Shown here piece by piece: positions 34,155 through 43,946 of a DNA stretch of 64,000 bases. This stretch comes from an uncultured Nioella sp. (GTDB taxonomy: Bacteria; Pseudomonadota; Alphaproteobacteria; Rhodobacterales; Rhodobacteraceae), in assembly GCA_947495575.1 (NCBI GenBank), contig CANLZL010000001.1:952869-1016868 (forward strand), in the 5' to 3' direction. A model generated the notes under the pieces. The model was not told the DNA's origin and made no database searches. It saw only the letters and a program-made list of their open reading frames with translations. The first letter of the stretch is position 1. The number at the start of each line of letters is the position of its first letter. The position numbers were made by a program, and so were the translations under genes.

Positions 34155-34292
34155 TTGTGCGTATTTGCGCAGGCCCGTGTGCTGAAAACGGGTGAAAGGG
34201 CGCCAAGGCTTGGCAGCCGGGCCGGATCGCGATATGAGGCGGAAAGAGAATTTTTGGCCCTGTGATATCAGTGGCCTGACAATGGGGCGAGA

Positions 34293-35105
34293 ATGGCAAA
34301 TACCGATAGTTTTGTTGAAGAAGTCAATGAAGAGCTGCGCCGTGATCAGCTGTTTGCCCTGTTCCGTAAATGGGGCTGGATTCCGATCCTTTTGATCATT
34401 GGTCTGGTCGGGGGCGCGGCCTATCGCGAATATAGCATTGCACAATCGCGTGCAGCGGCCCAATCGCTTGGGGATTCTCTTCTGGCCGCCGTTTCTCAGG
34501 AAGATCAGGACGCACGGGTTTCGGCATTGCAGGATGTGACCACCGACAGTTCATCGGCCCAGATCTTGTTGGCACTGCTGGTTGCCGCAGAGCAGGCCAG
34601 CGACGCCGATGGCCGGATCGAGGCCGCAGCCCAGTTGCGGGCGCTGGCCAATGGCACCGATCTTGCCCCGCGCTATCGCGATTTGGCCGTGCTGAAAGCC
34701 CACATGCTGGACCCTGGCGACGGGTATGAACACATGAATGAACTTGAACAGCTGGCCTTGCCGGGGCGCCCTTACCGTCCATTGGCGATGGAACAGCAGG
34801 CTCTTCTTCATGTTTCTGAAGGTGATACCGACGCCGCTTTGACCCTATTGCGGGCCTTAGAGCAGGACAGTCAGGCAACGCCGGGCTTGCAACAACGCTC
34901 AAGTCAGTTGATTGTGGCGTTGGAGGCTGGTTCCACTTTGCTGGATGCGCCCCTCGCCGTGGAGGACGAGGCCAGTGCATCGGAGGAGGCCGAGGCGGAA
35001 ACGGTCTCCACCGAGGCTGACGCGGATGGCGCAATTGAAGGCGACACCGTGCAGGAAGATACGGCTGAGACGGCAACCGACGAGACCGGTAGCGACAGCC
35101 AGTAA
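34293..35105 (+). CDS. YfgM-like TPR protein, SecYEG/BAM-associated
   Basis: 270 residues: a short cytoplasmic N-terminus, one membrane helix (FRKWGWIPILLIIGLVGGAA, about 27-47), and a periplasmic TPR-like domain to about residue 215. A strongly acidic Ala/Glu tail follows. Position directly before bamB and der reproduces the E. coli yfgM-bamB-der order, which supports the call more than sequence alone. YfgM works with PpiD as a chaperone at the Sec translocon. Confidence 0.8.
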   Translation: MANTDSFVEEVNEELRRDQLFALFRKWGWIPILLIIGLVGGAAYREYSIAQSRAAAQSLGDSLLAAVSQEDQDARVSALQDVTTDSSSAQILLALLVAAEQASDADGRIEAAAQLRALANGTDLAPRYRDLAVLKAHMLDPGDGYEHMNELEQLALPGRPYRPLAMEQQALLHVSEGDTDAALTLLRALEQDSQATPGLQQRSSQLIVALEAGSTLLDAPLAVEDEASASEEAEAETVSTEADADGAIEGDTVQEDTAETATDETGSDSQ

Positions 35106-35165
35106 GTTCGAATTAACGCGTAGGACGCCCGATAGGGGCGCTTGCGCAAACGGGGCGGCAGGCAG

Positions 35166-36503
35166 ATGAACAAGCTTTGCATCACCATGATTGGTCTAGG
35201 TCTGATGACCGGTTTGGCGGCCTGTGACCGTGAAGTTATTCTGGAAGGGGAGCGATTTGGAACGCGCACCCCGCTGGAAGAGGCCTTCCCGTCTGAAGAT
35301 GGCGCCGACATTGGCGAAGAAACGGCAGACCTTTCGCGGCCGATCTCTCTGCCAGATGCGCAGAACATCACGTCCTGGCAAATGCGCGGGGCCAATGCAC
35401 AGAACCGGTTGCCCCATGCCGCCCTCTCTTCGGCCCCAACACAAATCTGGGTCGCCAATATTGGCGACGGCAACTCGCGCCGGAACCGGATCACTGCAGA
35501 TCCGGTTGCCGCAGATGGCCGCATTTTCACACTGGATTCGACGGCGGGCCTGACAGCGGTGGCCTCTACAGGCGAAGTTTTATGGCGACGTGATCTGACG
35601 GCAGGGTTCGAACGCGGAGGCGGAGTCTCCGGTGGGGGCTTGGCCATTGCAAGCGGTGTGCTTTACGCCACGACCGGCTATGGAGAGCTGATCGCGATGG
35701 AACCTGCGTCAGGGGAGGAACTCTGGCGTCAGCGTTTGAACGCAGGCATCACTGCGCCAACCATTGTCGATAACTCCATCTATGTCGTAAGCCGGGACAA
35801 TCAGGCCTGGTCGCTTGATCCTCAAAACGGTCGCATTCGCTGGCAATTGCCTGCGGGACCAGCCGACGATGCCGTGCTGTCGGGCGGCGCAGCGCCGGCG
35901 GTCACAGATCGCTTGGTAATTTTTCCCTTTGGCTCTGGCGAAATGGTCGCGACCCTGCGGCTGTCTGGCGTGCGCGTTTGGGGCACAACCGTTGCGGGCG
36001 AACGACGCGGCGTGGCCTATAACAGTGTAAACGACATCACAGGCGATCCTGTGATTGTTGGCAACACCCTTTATGCAGGCAACCAATCTGGCCGGGTTGT
36101 CGCGATGAACGCAGCCTCGGGCGAACGGATATGGACAGCGCAAGAAGGCGCCTATTCCCCTGTTATGCCAGTTGGCGGGTCGGTCTTCTTTGTGTCCGAT
36201 CGCAATGAATTGCTGCGTCTGGACGCAGAAACCGGTGAAGAAATCTGGGGCACGGAATTGCCCCTATATGTGCGGGATCGCGAACGCCGCCGGCAGGCTG
36301 TCTTTACGCATTTCGGGCCGATACTGGCGGGCGGCAACCTGGTGGTCGCCTCTGGCGATGGGTCCATTCGGATGTTTGATCCCGAAAGCGGGACCCAAAC
36401 CGGGCAGATTGACTTGCGCGGCGGGGCGGCGGCGCATCCGATCGTAATGGATGGCACGCTTTATGTTGTTTCCGGAGATGGGCGGTTGCACGCCTATCGC
36501 TAA
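35166..36503 (+). CDS. bamB: outer membrane assembly lipoprotein BamB-like (PQQ-type beta-propeller)
   Basis: 445 residues from the ATG giving MNKLCITMIGLGLM. The lipobox LAAC puts the lipidated cysteine at about residue 20. The rest forms repeated propeller blades (for example GRIFTLDSTAGLTAV, ASGEELWRQRLNAG, NGRIRWQLPAG). BamB is a scaffold of the BAM complex that inserts outer-membrane proteins. Start chosen for the lipobox and the upstream GGCAGGCAG. Synteny with the yfgM-like gene and der supports the name. Confidence 0.88.
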   Translation: MNKLCITMIGLGLMTGLAACDREVILEGERFGTRTPLEEAFPSEDGADIGEETADLSRPISLPDAQNITSWQMRGANAQNRLPHAALSSAPTQIWVANIGDGNSRRNRITADPVAADGRIFTLDSTAGLTAVASTGEVLWRRDLTAGFERGGGVSGGGLAIASGVLYATTGYGELIAMEPASGEELWRQRLNAGITAPTIVDNSIYVVSRDNQAWSLDPQNGRIRWQLPAGPADDAVLSGGAAPAVTDRLVIFPFGSGEMVATLRLSGVRVWGTTVAGERRGVAYNSVNDITGDPVIVGNTLYAGNQSGRVVAMNAASGERIWTAQEGAYSPVMPVGGSVFFVSDRNELLRLDAETGEEIWGTELPLYVRDRERRRQAVFTHFGPILAGGNLVVASGDGSIRMFDPESGTQTGQIDLRGGAAAHPIVMDGTLYVVSGDGRLHAYR

Positions 36504-36703
36504 ATCCTGTGTCGCGGTCGCTTGCGCGCCGCGACGGGGGAACGGCCCTCGTCACACTCCGTTTCGGAGTGATCCTCGGCCCGTATTGCCATGGACAGAT
36601 GGCAAGATGCGCCGGTAATTTCCAAGCGAAGATGAAATGGTTCTTTTCTTTGCCAACTGGCTGCGCTAAGCGGCGCGATCTGATCTAGGAAGGTGTAAGG
36701 CCG

Positions 36704-38146
36704 ATGAGCTTTGTTCTGGCCATTGTGGGGCGCCCCAATGTGGGCAAATCCACGCTGTTTAATCGTTTGGTGGGCAAACGCCTGGCGCTGGTTGATGACC
36801 AGCCTGGCGTCACCCGTGATTTGCGCGAAGGTGCTGCCCGTTTGGGTGATCTGCGCTTTACCGTAATGGACACGGCCGGTCTGGAAGACGCCACCGATGA
36901 CAGTCTGCCGGGCCGCATGCGACGCCTGACGGAACGTGCGGTCGGTATGGCTGATGCCTGTCTTTTCCTGATCGATGCGCGCACCGGACTAACCCCGATC
37001 GATGAGATGTTTGCCGAAATCCTGCGAAAATCAGGCACGCCGGTAATCCTTGGCGCCAACAAGGCCGAAGGTCGTGCGGCTGAGGGCGGTGTATTTGAGG
37101 CTTATGGGCTCGGTCTGGGCGATCCCATTCCGCTTTCGGCTGAGCATGGGGAAGGCATGGCCGAGCTGGCCGTTGTCCTTTCGCCCATGATCGAAGCCGC
37201 CGATGCCGCAGCGGAAGAAGCCGAAACTGATCTGGACATCGAAGATGGGGAAGACGCACCGCAGAGAACCAAGCCGATGCAGATTGCGGTTATCGGTCGG
37301 CCGAATGCCGGCAAATCAACCCTGATCAACAAGATCATTGGTGAAGACCGCCTATTGACCGGGCCTGAGGCCGGCATCACCCGAGATTCCATCTCGGTCC
37401 CGATCAATTGGGACGGCACGGAGATGAAGATTTTCGACACGGCAGGCATGCGCAAGCGTGCCAAAGTGCAGGAAAAGCTGGAAAAGCTCTCGGTCTCGGA
37501 TGGATTACGGGCTGTCAAATTTGCCGAGGTGGTTGTGGTACTGCTCGATGCGGCAATTCCGTTTGAACAACAGGACCTTCGTATTGCCGATTTGGCCGAA
37601 CGTGAAGGTCGCGCCGTTGTTGTTGCGGTGAACAAATGGGATGTGGAAGAGCATAAACAGCAAAAGCTGAAAGACCTGAAAGAGGCGTTTGAACGCTTGT
37701 TGCCTCAATTGCGTGGTGCGCCGCTGGTGACGGTATCGGCAAAAACGGGCCGTGGCCTTGATCGCCTGCAACAGGCCATTATCCGGGCCTATGATGTCTG
37801 GAACCGCCGCGTCAGCACTGCTCAACTCAATCGCTGGTTGACCGAAATGGTCGAGGCGCACCCGCCGCCCGCGCCCTCGGGCCGCCGCATCAAGTTGCGA
37901 TATATGACTCAAGCCAAGACCCGGCCGCCGGGCTTTGTCGTGATGTGTTCGCTGCCCGAGAAACTTCCCGAGAGCTATTCTCGTTATCTCGTCAATGGGT
38001 TGCGGGAGGATTTCGACATGCCAGGCACACCCATTCGTCTTTATATGCGCAGCCAGGCTGATGCGAACCCGTATAAGGATCGCAAGAAATCAATTCCGTC
38101 GCGTTTGGCAAAACATGTCCGAAAGGGCGAAACCAAAAAAAGCTGA
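36704..38146 (+). CDS. der: ribosome-associated GTPase Der (EngA)
   Basis: 480 residues with two GTPase domains in tandem, the hallmark of Der: GRPNVGKST (about residue 8) with DTAG, and GRPNAGKST (about 198) with DTAGMRKR and NKWD. A C-terminal KH-like domain binds rRNA ([19 protein letters not shown]). Needed for 50S subunit assembly. An AGGAAGG site precedes the ATG. The 200 bases between bamB and der contain a small ACTCCG/CGGAGT hairpin (36556-36570) and probably a separate promoter. Confidence 0.97.
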   Translation: MSFVLAIVGRPNVGKSTLFNRLVGKRLALVDDQPGVTRDLREGAARLGDLRFTVMDTAGLEDATDDSLPGRMRRLTERAVGMADACLFLIDARTGLTPIDEMFAEILRKSGTPVILGANKAEGRAAEGGVFEAYGLGLGDPIPLSAEHGEGMAELAVVLSPMIEAADAAAEEAETDLDIEDGEDAPQRTKPMQIAVIGRPNAGKSTLINKIIGEDRLLTGPEAGITRDSISVPINWDGTEMKIFDTAGMRKRAKVQEKLEKLSVSDGLRAVKFAEVVVVLLDAAIPFEQQDLRIADLAEREGRAVVVAVNKWDVEEHKQQKLKDLKEAFERLLPQLRGAPLVTVSAKTGRGLDRLQQAIIRAYDVWNRRVSTAQLNRWLTEMVEAHPPPAPSGRRIKLRYMTQAKTRPPGFVVMCSLPEKLPESYSRYLVNGLREDFDMPGTPIRLYMRSQADANPYKDRKKSIPSRLAKHVRKGETKKS

Positions 38147-38150
38147 TCTG

Positions 38151-38888
38151 ATGTCTAAAACCCTGATCATCACTGGTGGATCGCGCGGCATTGGGCGGGC
38201 GGTCGCTTTGCAGGCTGCCGATGAGGGCTGGAATGTTGTATTCAGCTACCTTGGCAACAAGGATGCGGCCGAGGCGACGGTTGCAGCAGTAAAGGCCAAG
38301 GGCGGATCTGCCTTGGCGGTGCAGGCGGATGCAAGCAGCGAGGGCGATACACTCCGGCTATTTGATCAGGCAGAAGCGCAATTTGGAGCAATCTCGGGCC
38401 TTGTGATCAACGCAGGGGTCGTTGCACCGTCAATGCCCCTGGCCCAGATGCCCCTTGATCGGATCGAAACCATCTTCAGGACCAACACGCTTAGCGCCTT
38501 CCTGACAGCCCGTGAAGGGGCAAGGCGCATGGGGCAGGCAGCACCATCCAGCATTGTGGTTTTGTCATCTATGGCCGCGCGGCTTGGATCGCCCAATGAA
38601 TATATCGACTATGCGGCGTCAAAAGGCGCATTGGACACGATGGTTGTGGGGTTGGCCAAGGAACTGGCGCCGCAAGCTATTCGCGTCAATGGAGTGCGCC
38701 CGGGTCTGATTGAGACAGATATCCATGCCAGCGGCGGACAACCGGACCGCGCCGCACGGTTGGGCGCCGCGACGCCTTTGGGCCGGGCAGGACATCCCGA
38801 AGAAGTGGCGGAAGCCGTTTGTTGGCTCCTGTCGTCAAAAAGCAGCTACGCCACCGGCACATTTATTGATGTGTCCGGCGGACGGTAA
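38151..38888 (+). CDS. SDR family oxidoreductase, FabG-like
   Basis: 245 residues, started at the ATG giving MSKTLIITGG four bases after the der stop. Cofactor motif TGGSRGIG near residue 8, NAG near 85, catalytic YAASK near 155, and GTFIDVSGGR at the end. Probably NADP-dependent (SYLGNK after the second strand lacks an Asp). Substrate unknown. Co-transcribed with der. Confidence 0.85.
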   Translation: MSKTLIITGGSRGIGRAVALQAADEGWNVVFSYLGNKDAAEATVAAVKAKGGSALAVQADASSEGDTLRLFDQAEAQFGAISGLVINAGVVAPSMPLAQMPLDRIETIFRTNTLSAFLTAREGARRMGQAAPSSIVVLSSMAARLGSPNEYIDYAASKGALDTMVVGLAKELAPQAIRVNGVRPGLIETDIHASGGQPDRAARLGAATPLGRAGHPEEVAEAVCWLLSSKSSYATGTFIDVSGGR

Positions 38889-38920
38889 ACGTCTTTTTTT
38901 GAAAAGATGCCCCAAGGGGC

Positions 38921-38940
38921 GCGGGGGGCTCGCCCCCCGC
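38921..38940. terminator. GC-rich hairpin between converging SDR and grxD genes
   Basis: GCGGGGGGC (38921-38929) pairs with GCCCCCCGC (38932-38940). A second inverted repeat, ATGGCC-ATCA-GGCCAT, follows at once. Neither has a good T-tract. Confidence 0.4.
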
Positions 38941-38974
38941 AGATCGGATGGCCATCAGGCCATTCGAAATCTGA

Positions 38975-39334
38975 TCAGGCGTTGGCCTCACGGATCTTAT
39001 CCGCAGCCTCTTTGTTAAACGTGACGCCATTGGTCTCAAACAGCTGATCCAGCTCGCCCGACAGGGTCATTTCAGTGATGATGTCACAACCGCCAATGAA
39101 CTCACCCTTGACGTAAAGCTGTGGGATGGTCGGCCAGTCTGAGTAATCTTTGATACCCTGACGAATGTCGTCATCGGCCAGCACATTCACATCTGAGAAC
39201 TCGACACCCATGAAATTTAGCACGCCAGCAACACGGCTCGAAAAGCCACATTGCGGCATGGTTTTGGTGCCTTTCATAAACAGCACCACGTCATTGGAAG
39301 TGACGGTTTCCTTGATCTGGTCTTGAGCGCTCAT
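38975..39334 (-). CDS. grxD: monothiol glutaredoxin, Grx4 family
   Basis: 119 residues from the ATG giving MSAQDQIKETVTSND. The CGFS active site (MPQCGFSSR, about residue 29) and WPTIPQLYVKGEFIGGCD are diagnostic. CGFS glutaredoxins bind a [2Fe-2S] cluster with glutathione and deliver it to targets, in partnership with BolA proteins; the bolA gene lies just upstream in the same operon. Confidence 0.95.
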   Translation of the reverse strand: MSAQDQIKETVTSNDVVLFMKGTKTMPQCGFSSRVAGVLNFMGVEFSDVNVLADDDIRQGIKDYSDWPTIPQLYVKGEFIGGCDIITEMTLSGELDQLFETNGVTFNKEAADKIREANA

Positions 39335-39409
39335 GTCACGCGATCCTTTCGAAAAATCGGGGGCAAGGCTGTGTTGCCTTGCGCTTAAATTCAAGCTTTG
39401 CCCTGCCGG

Positions 39410-39652
39410 TTACTCGGGCACTTTCGTGGTCAGCGCAAGAGCGTGCAATTCGCCATTGGCCCCGTCCATTTTGCCCTTCAGTGCGGCATAAACGGCGCGC
39501 TGTTGTTGGACGCGGTTCATCCCGGCAAAACTTGCATCCACAACTTCAGCCGCATAGTGATTTCCGTCACCGGCCAAATCGGTGATGGTGATTTTCGCAT
39601 CTGGAAAACTTTCGCGGATCAAGTCCTCGATTTCCTGTGCCTGCATAGCCAT
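39410..39652 (-). CDS. BolA family protein
   Basis: 80 residues from the ATG giving MAMQAQEIEDLIRE behind GAGGAG. The fold's FAGMNRVQQQRAVYAALKGKM and the C-terminal HALALTT are typical of the BolA/IbaG type. It probably forms a [2Fe-2S] heterodimer with the neighbouring Grx4. Order purL-bolA-grxD on the minus strand. Confidence 0.92.
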   Translation of the reverse strand: MAMQAQEIEDLIRESFPDAKITITDLAGDGNHYAAEVVDASFAGMNRVQQQRAVYAALKGKMDGANGELHALALTTKVPE

Positions 39653-39748
39653 GGGTGGCAACTCCTCGGTATCTTTCCACTCAGATGTAGAGTGCATGGG
39701 CTGCGGTCGCAAGAGATCGGCCCCCGCGACCTTTAAGGTCGGGCCCAG

Positions 39749-41908
<2,160 letters not shown>

Positions 41909-41985
41909 GTCGTGATGTCCCCAAAGGCGCGCATAATGGTGATGGCCTGCCTTCTAGGCAAAGCCAGCCCTAAGGGAAAGGGGCA

Positions 41986-42561
41986 TTATGGCGCGTAGGC
42001 CTTCCCTCTTTCCGCATCGTTCAAGACATAGACTGGTTTGATCGGCGTGTTTTTGGCGATGTCAAAAAACGGGTTCTGGCGCCAGCGTCCGGAAAGCTTC
42101 GCGCGAATGTGTCGACCAACGAATGCCCGCATCAGTTTTAGATCGCCATATGTGCGGATATCGCTGCCCTTTGGCGCTTGCACTTCAGCAACCATAGGGC
42201 CGAAATCGGCTTCTCCTGCCGGAGCGGTCATGCAACCGGCAAAGGCAAATTTTGACGTGCCAAAGCTGTTGAACATTGGGGTATTACAGCAGGCCGCATA
42301 CCAGCGATGAACGCCCTTGGGTGTTAACCTCAGACAAGCGAGATGTTCGGAAGCCTCTGACAAATCCAAATTGTCGGGCGTCGTCTGAAAAATCTCGGTC
42401 CCGCCCTGCGTGTCCAGAATGTCCGGATGGCCCAGATGGTGCAAATACGCCTGGCAATGCTTGCAGAAGCATTTGACACGTGACCCTTTGGATGGGGCAG
42501 CGTCGCGTAGACGCCATTTGGATTTCCCGCATTGGCAGGAAAACTGAATCTGATTTGTCAC
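41986..42561 (-). CDS. DUF6151 family protein (GFA-like zinc protein)
   Basis: 191 residues using the GTG that gives MTNQIQFSCQCGKSKW, which has a GAGAG site at a good distance; a GTG five codons upstream is possible. Cysteine clusters FSCQCG, KCFCKHCQAYL and the pair ACCNTP resemble the zinc-binding pattern of glutathione-dependent formaldehyde-activating (GFA) enzymes. Function unknown; GFA chemistry should not be assumed. Confidence 0.78.
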   Translation of the reverse strand: MTNQIQFSCQCGKSKWRLRDAAPSKGSRVKCFCKHCQAYLHHLGHPDILDTQGGTEIFQTTPDNLDLSEASEHLACLRLTPKGVHRWYAACCNTPMFNSFGTSKFAFAGCMTAPAGEADFGPMVAEVQAPKGSDIRTYGDLKLMRAFVGRHIRAKLSGRWRQNPFFDIAKNTPIKPVYVLNDAERGKAYAP

Positions 42562-42665
42562 TTTAAACTCTCGCACCGGTTTTGCCCGAGCTTAAACCGA
42601 TCCTGCAAGCGGGCACACAAAAAATCCGCCGAATACGCCGAGATGGGTATTTGTTGAGGAAATGC

Positions 42666-42744
42666 AAAAAAAAAGGCCGAGACAAGTCTCGGCCAAAGTC
42701 CAACAGGGAGGTAGTGAACAAACAAACATCTGTTGCTTGCCACT
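42666..42744 (-). ncRNA. small RNA candidate with ACCUCCCUGUU anti-Shine-Dalgarno motif (copy B)
   Basis: Reading the minus strand: a 5' stem-loop with AGTG (42741-42744) closing on CACT (42713-42716) and an inner CAAGCAA/TTGTTTG stem. An open stretch ACCTCCCTGTTGGACTTT follows. Then a perfect terminator, GGCCGAGAC (42686-42694) pairing with GTCTCGGCC (42675-42683), and nine T residues. The promoter described just upstream predicts a start exactly at the first stem, giving about 79 bases. The shape and motif match CCUCC-type alphaproteobacterial small RNAs that pair with ribosome sites, and CCTCCCTGTT plus the following GGCCG are shared with the candidate at 7.1 kb. The terminator might also serve the upstream lysR gene. 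Confidence 0.75.
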
Positions 42745-42750
42745 GATGCT

Positions 42751-42779
42751 GAAATAGTAAGCCACATGTTAACGATCAA
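42751..42779 (-). promoter_or_regulatory. promoter of small RNA copy B
   Basis: TTGATC (42774-42779), a 17-base spacer and TATTTC (42751-42756) on the minus strand. The -10 box is weak, but its spacing puts the start at the first base of the 5' stem-loop. Confidence 0.5.
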
Positions 42780-42857
42780 GAGAAATATGGCCGCAGGGGC
42801 GCAAACCCGCTATGCGCGTTGCACATGGCTCACAGTTTTTGGCTATTTGTTAACGAT

Positions 42858-43760
42858 TTAGGCGTTTTGCTCACGAAGCCTGCGGCGGTGCTCGAAAATC
42901 TCTTCGGTCACGAAATCGCGGAAAACCTCAATCCGTTTTGAATGCCTCAGCTCTTCTGGATAGGCGAGGAACACCGGAACTTCGTTGCTTTCGACGTCAG
43001 GCAAGACCCGCACAAGTTCGGGAACGTCATCGGTCAGGTAGTCGGGCAACATGCCAATTCCCAAATTCGCGATGACCCCCTGAAGCACACCGAAATAGTT
43101 ATTGACGGTCAGGAAACTGCCAACGTCATGGGACATGATCTCTTGCACCAACATCGCACCGGCGCTGACCTGTGCCGATTGTGCATTCTGGCTGATCAAC
43201 CTGTGATCGCCCAAATCATCCAAGGATTCCGGCATCCCACGCTCTTCAATGTATTTCGGCGAAGCATAAAGACGCATCCGAACACTCATCAGGCGCTTGC
43301 GGATCAAGTCGGCCTGACTGGGTTCTTTCATGCGGATCGCGACATCGGCTTCTCGCATTGGAAGGTCCAGCAGACGCTCCTCAAGGATCAGGTCAATTTT
43401 CAAATTGGGGTATTTCGCGTAAAGCTGGGGCAGGCGAGGGGCCAACCAGAGAGAGCCGAAGCCAACGGTTGTTGTTACGCGCAGTTCACCAAAGACTTCT
43501 TCTTCGGCATCACGGATGCGAGCCGAGGCCGCATCAAGGCGCTTCGTCATGGATTTGGTGGCGTCAAACAGAAGTTCACCCTGCTCAGTCAGGATCAAAC
43601 CGCGGGCGTGACGATGAAAGAGAGTGGTATTCAGGCTTTCCTCCAACGCGCGGATCTGTCGGCTGACCGCAGATTGGCTAAGGTGCAGTGTATCTCCTGC
43701 ATGGGTCAGGCTGCCGGCATCTGCGACGGCGTGAAATATGCGCAGCTTGTCCCAATCCAT
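42858..43760 (-). CDS. LysR-type transcriptional regulator
   Basis: 300 residues. N-terminal winged helix MDWDKLRIFHAVADAGSL with recognition helix LSQSAVSRQIRALEE (about residues 29-43), then a two-lobed ligand-binding domain. It is transcribed away from the indolepyruvate ferredoxin oxidoreductase gene, 186 bases apart, so it is a likely regulator of that gene. The intergenic region holds tandem repeats and a palindrome described separately. Inducer unknown. Confidence 0.9.
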   Translation of the reverse strand: MDWDKLRIFHAVADAGSLTHAGDTLHLSQSAVSRQIRALEESLNTTLFHRHARGLILTEQGELLFDATKSMTKRLDAASARIRDAEEEVFGELRVTTTVGFGSLWLAPRLPQLYAKYPNLKIDLILEERLLDLPMREADVAIRMKEPSQADLIRKRLMSVRMRLYASPKYIEERGMPESLDDLGDHRLISQNAQSAQVSAGAMLVQEIMSHDVGSFLTVNNYFGVLQGVIANLGIGMLPDYLTDDVPELVRVLPDVESNEVPVFLAYPEELRHSKRIEVFRDFVTEEIFEHRRRLREQNA

Positions 43761-43833
43761 GGGTCGCCGTCTCCCTGTTCATTCTCTTAAATCGCTCGCG
43801 CGTAACCTAGCCAATTTGGGCCTTATTACAATT

Positions 43834-43879
43834 AAGAAACCGTGCTGGACTGTATCAAGAAACCGAGTTGGACTGCATT
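43834..43879. repeat. tandem 23-base direct repeats upstream of the indolepyruvate oxidoreductase gene
   Basis: Units at 43834-43856 and 43857-43879 match at 19 of 23 positions; each begins AAGAAACCG and contains TGGACTG. The repeat ends six bases before the -35 box at 43886, where an activator would bind on one face of the helix about two turns apart. Confidence 0.75.
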
Positions 43880-43885
43880 CAATGC

Positions 43886-43914
43886 TTGAAAGGTCACAAA
43901 TGCTGACCTATAAT
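43886..43914 (+). promoter_or_regulatory. strong promoter with palindromic spacer for indolepyruvate oxidoreductase
   Basis: TTGAAA (43886-43891), a 17-base spacer, and a perfect TATAAT (43909-43914). The spacer is itself an inverted repeat, GGTCA-CAAATGC-TGACC, a plausible operator that would block RNA polymerase. Confidence 0.75.
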
Positions 43915-43946
43915 GCCCAAAATCCAGTCAGATTCGGGAGAGAGTT

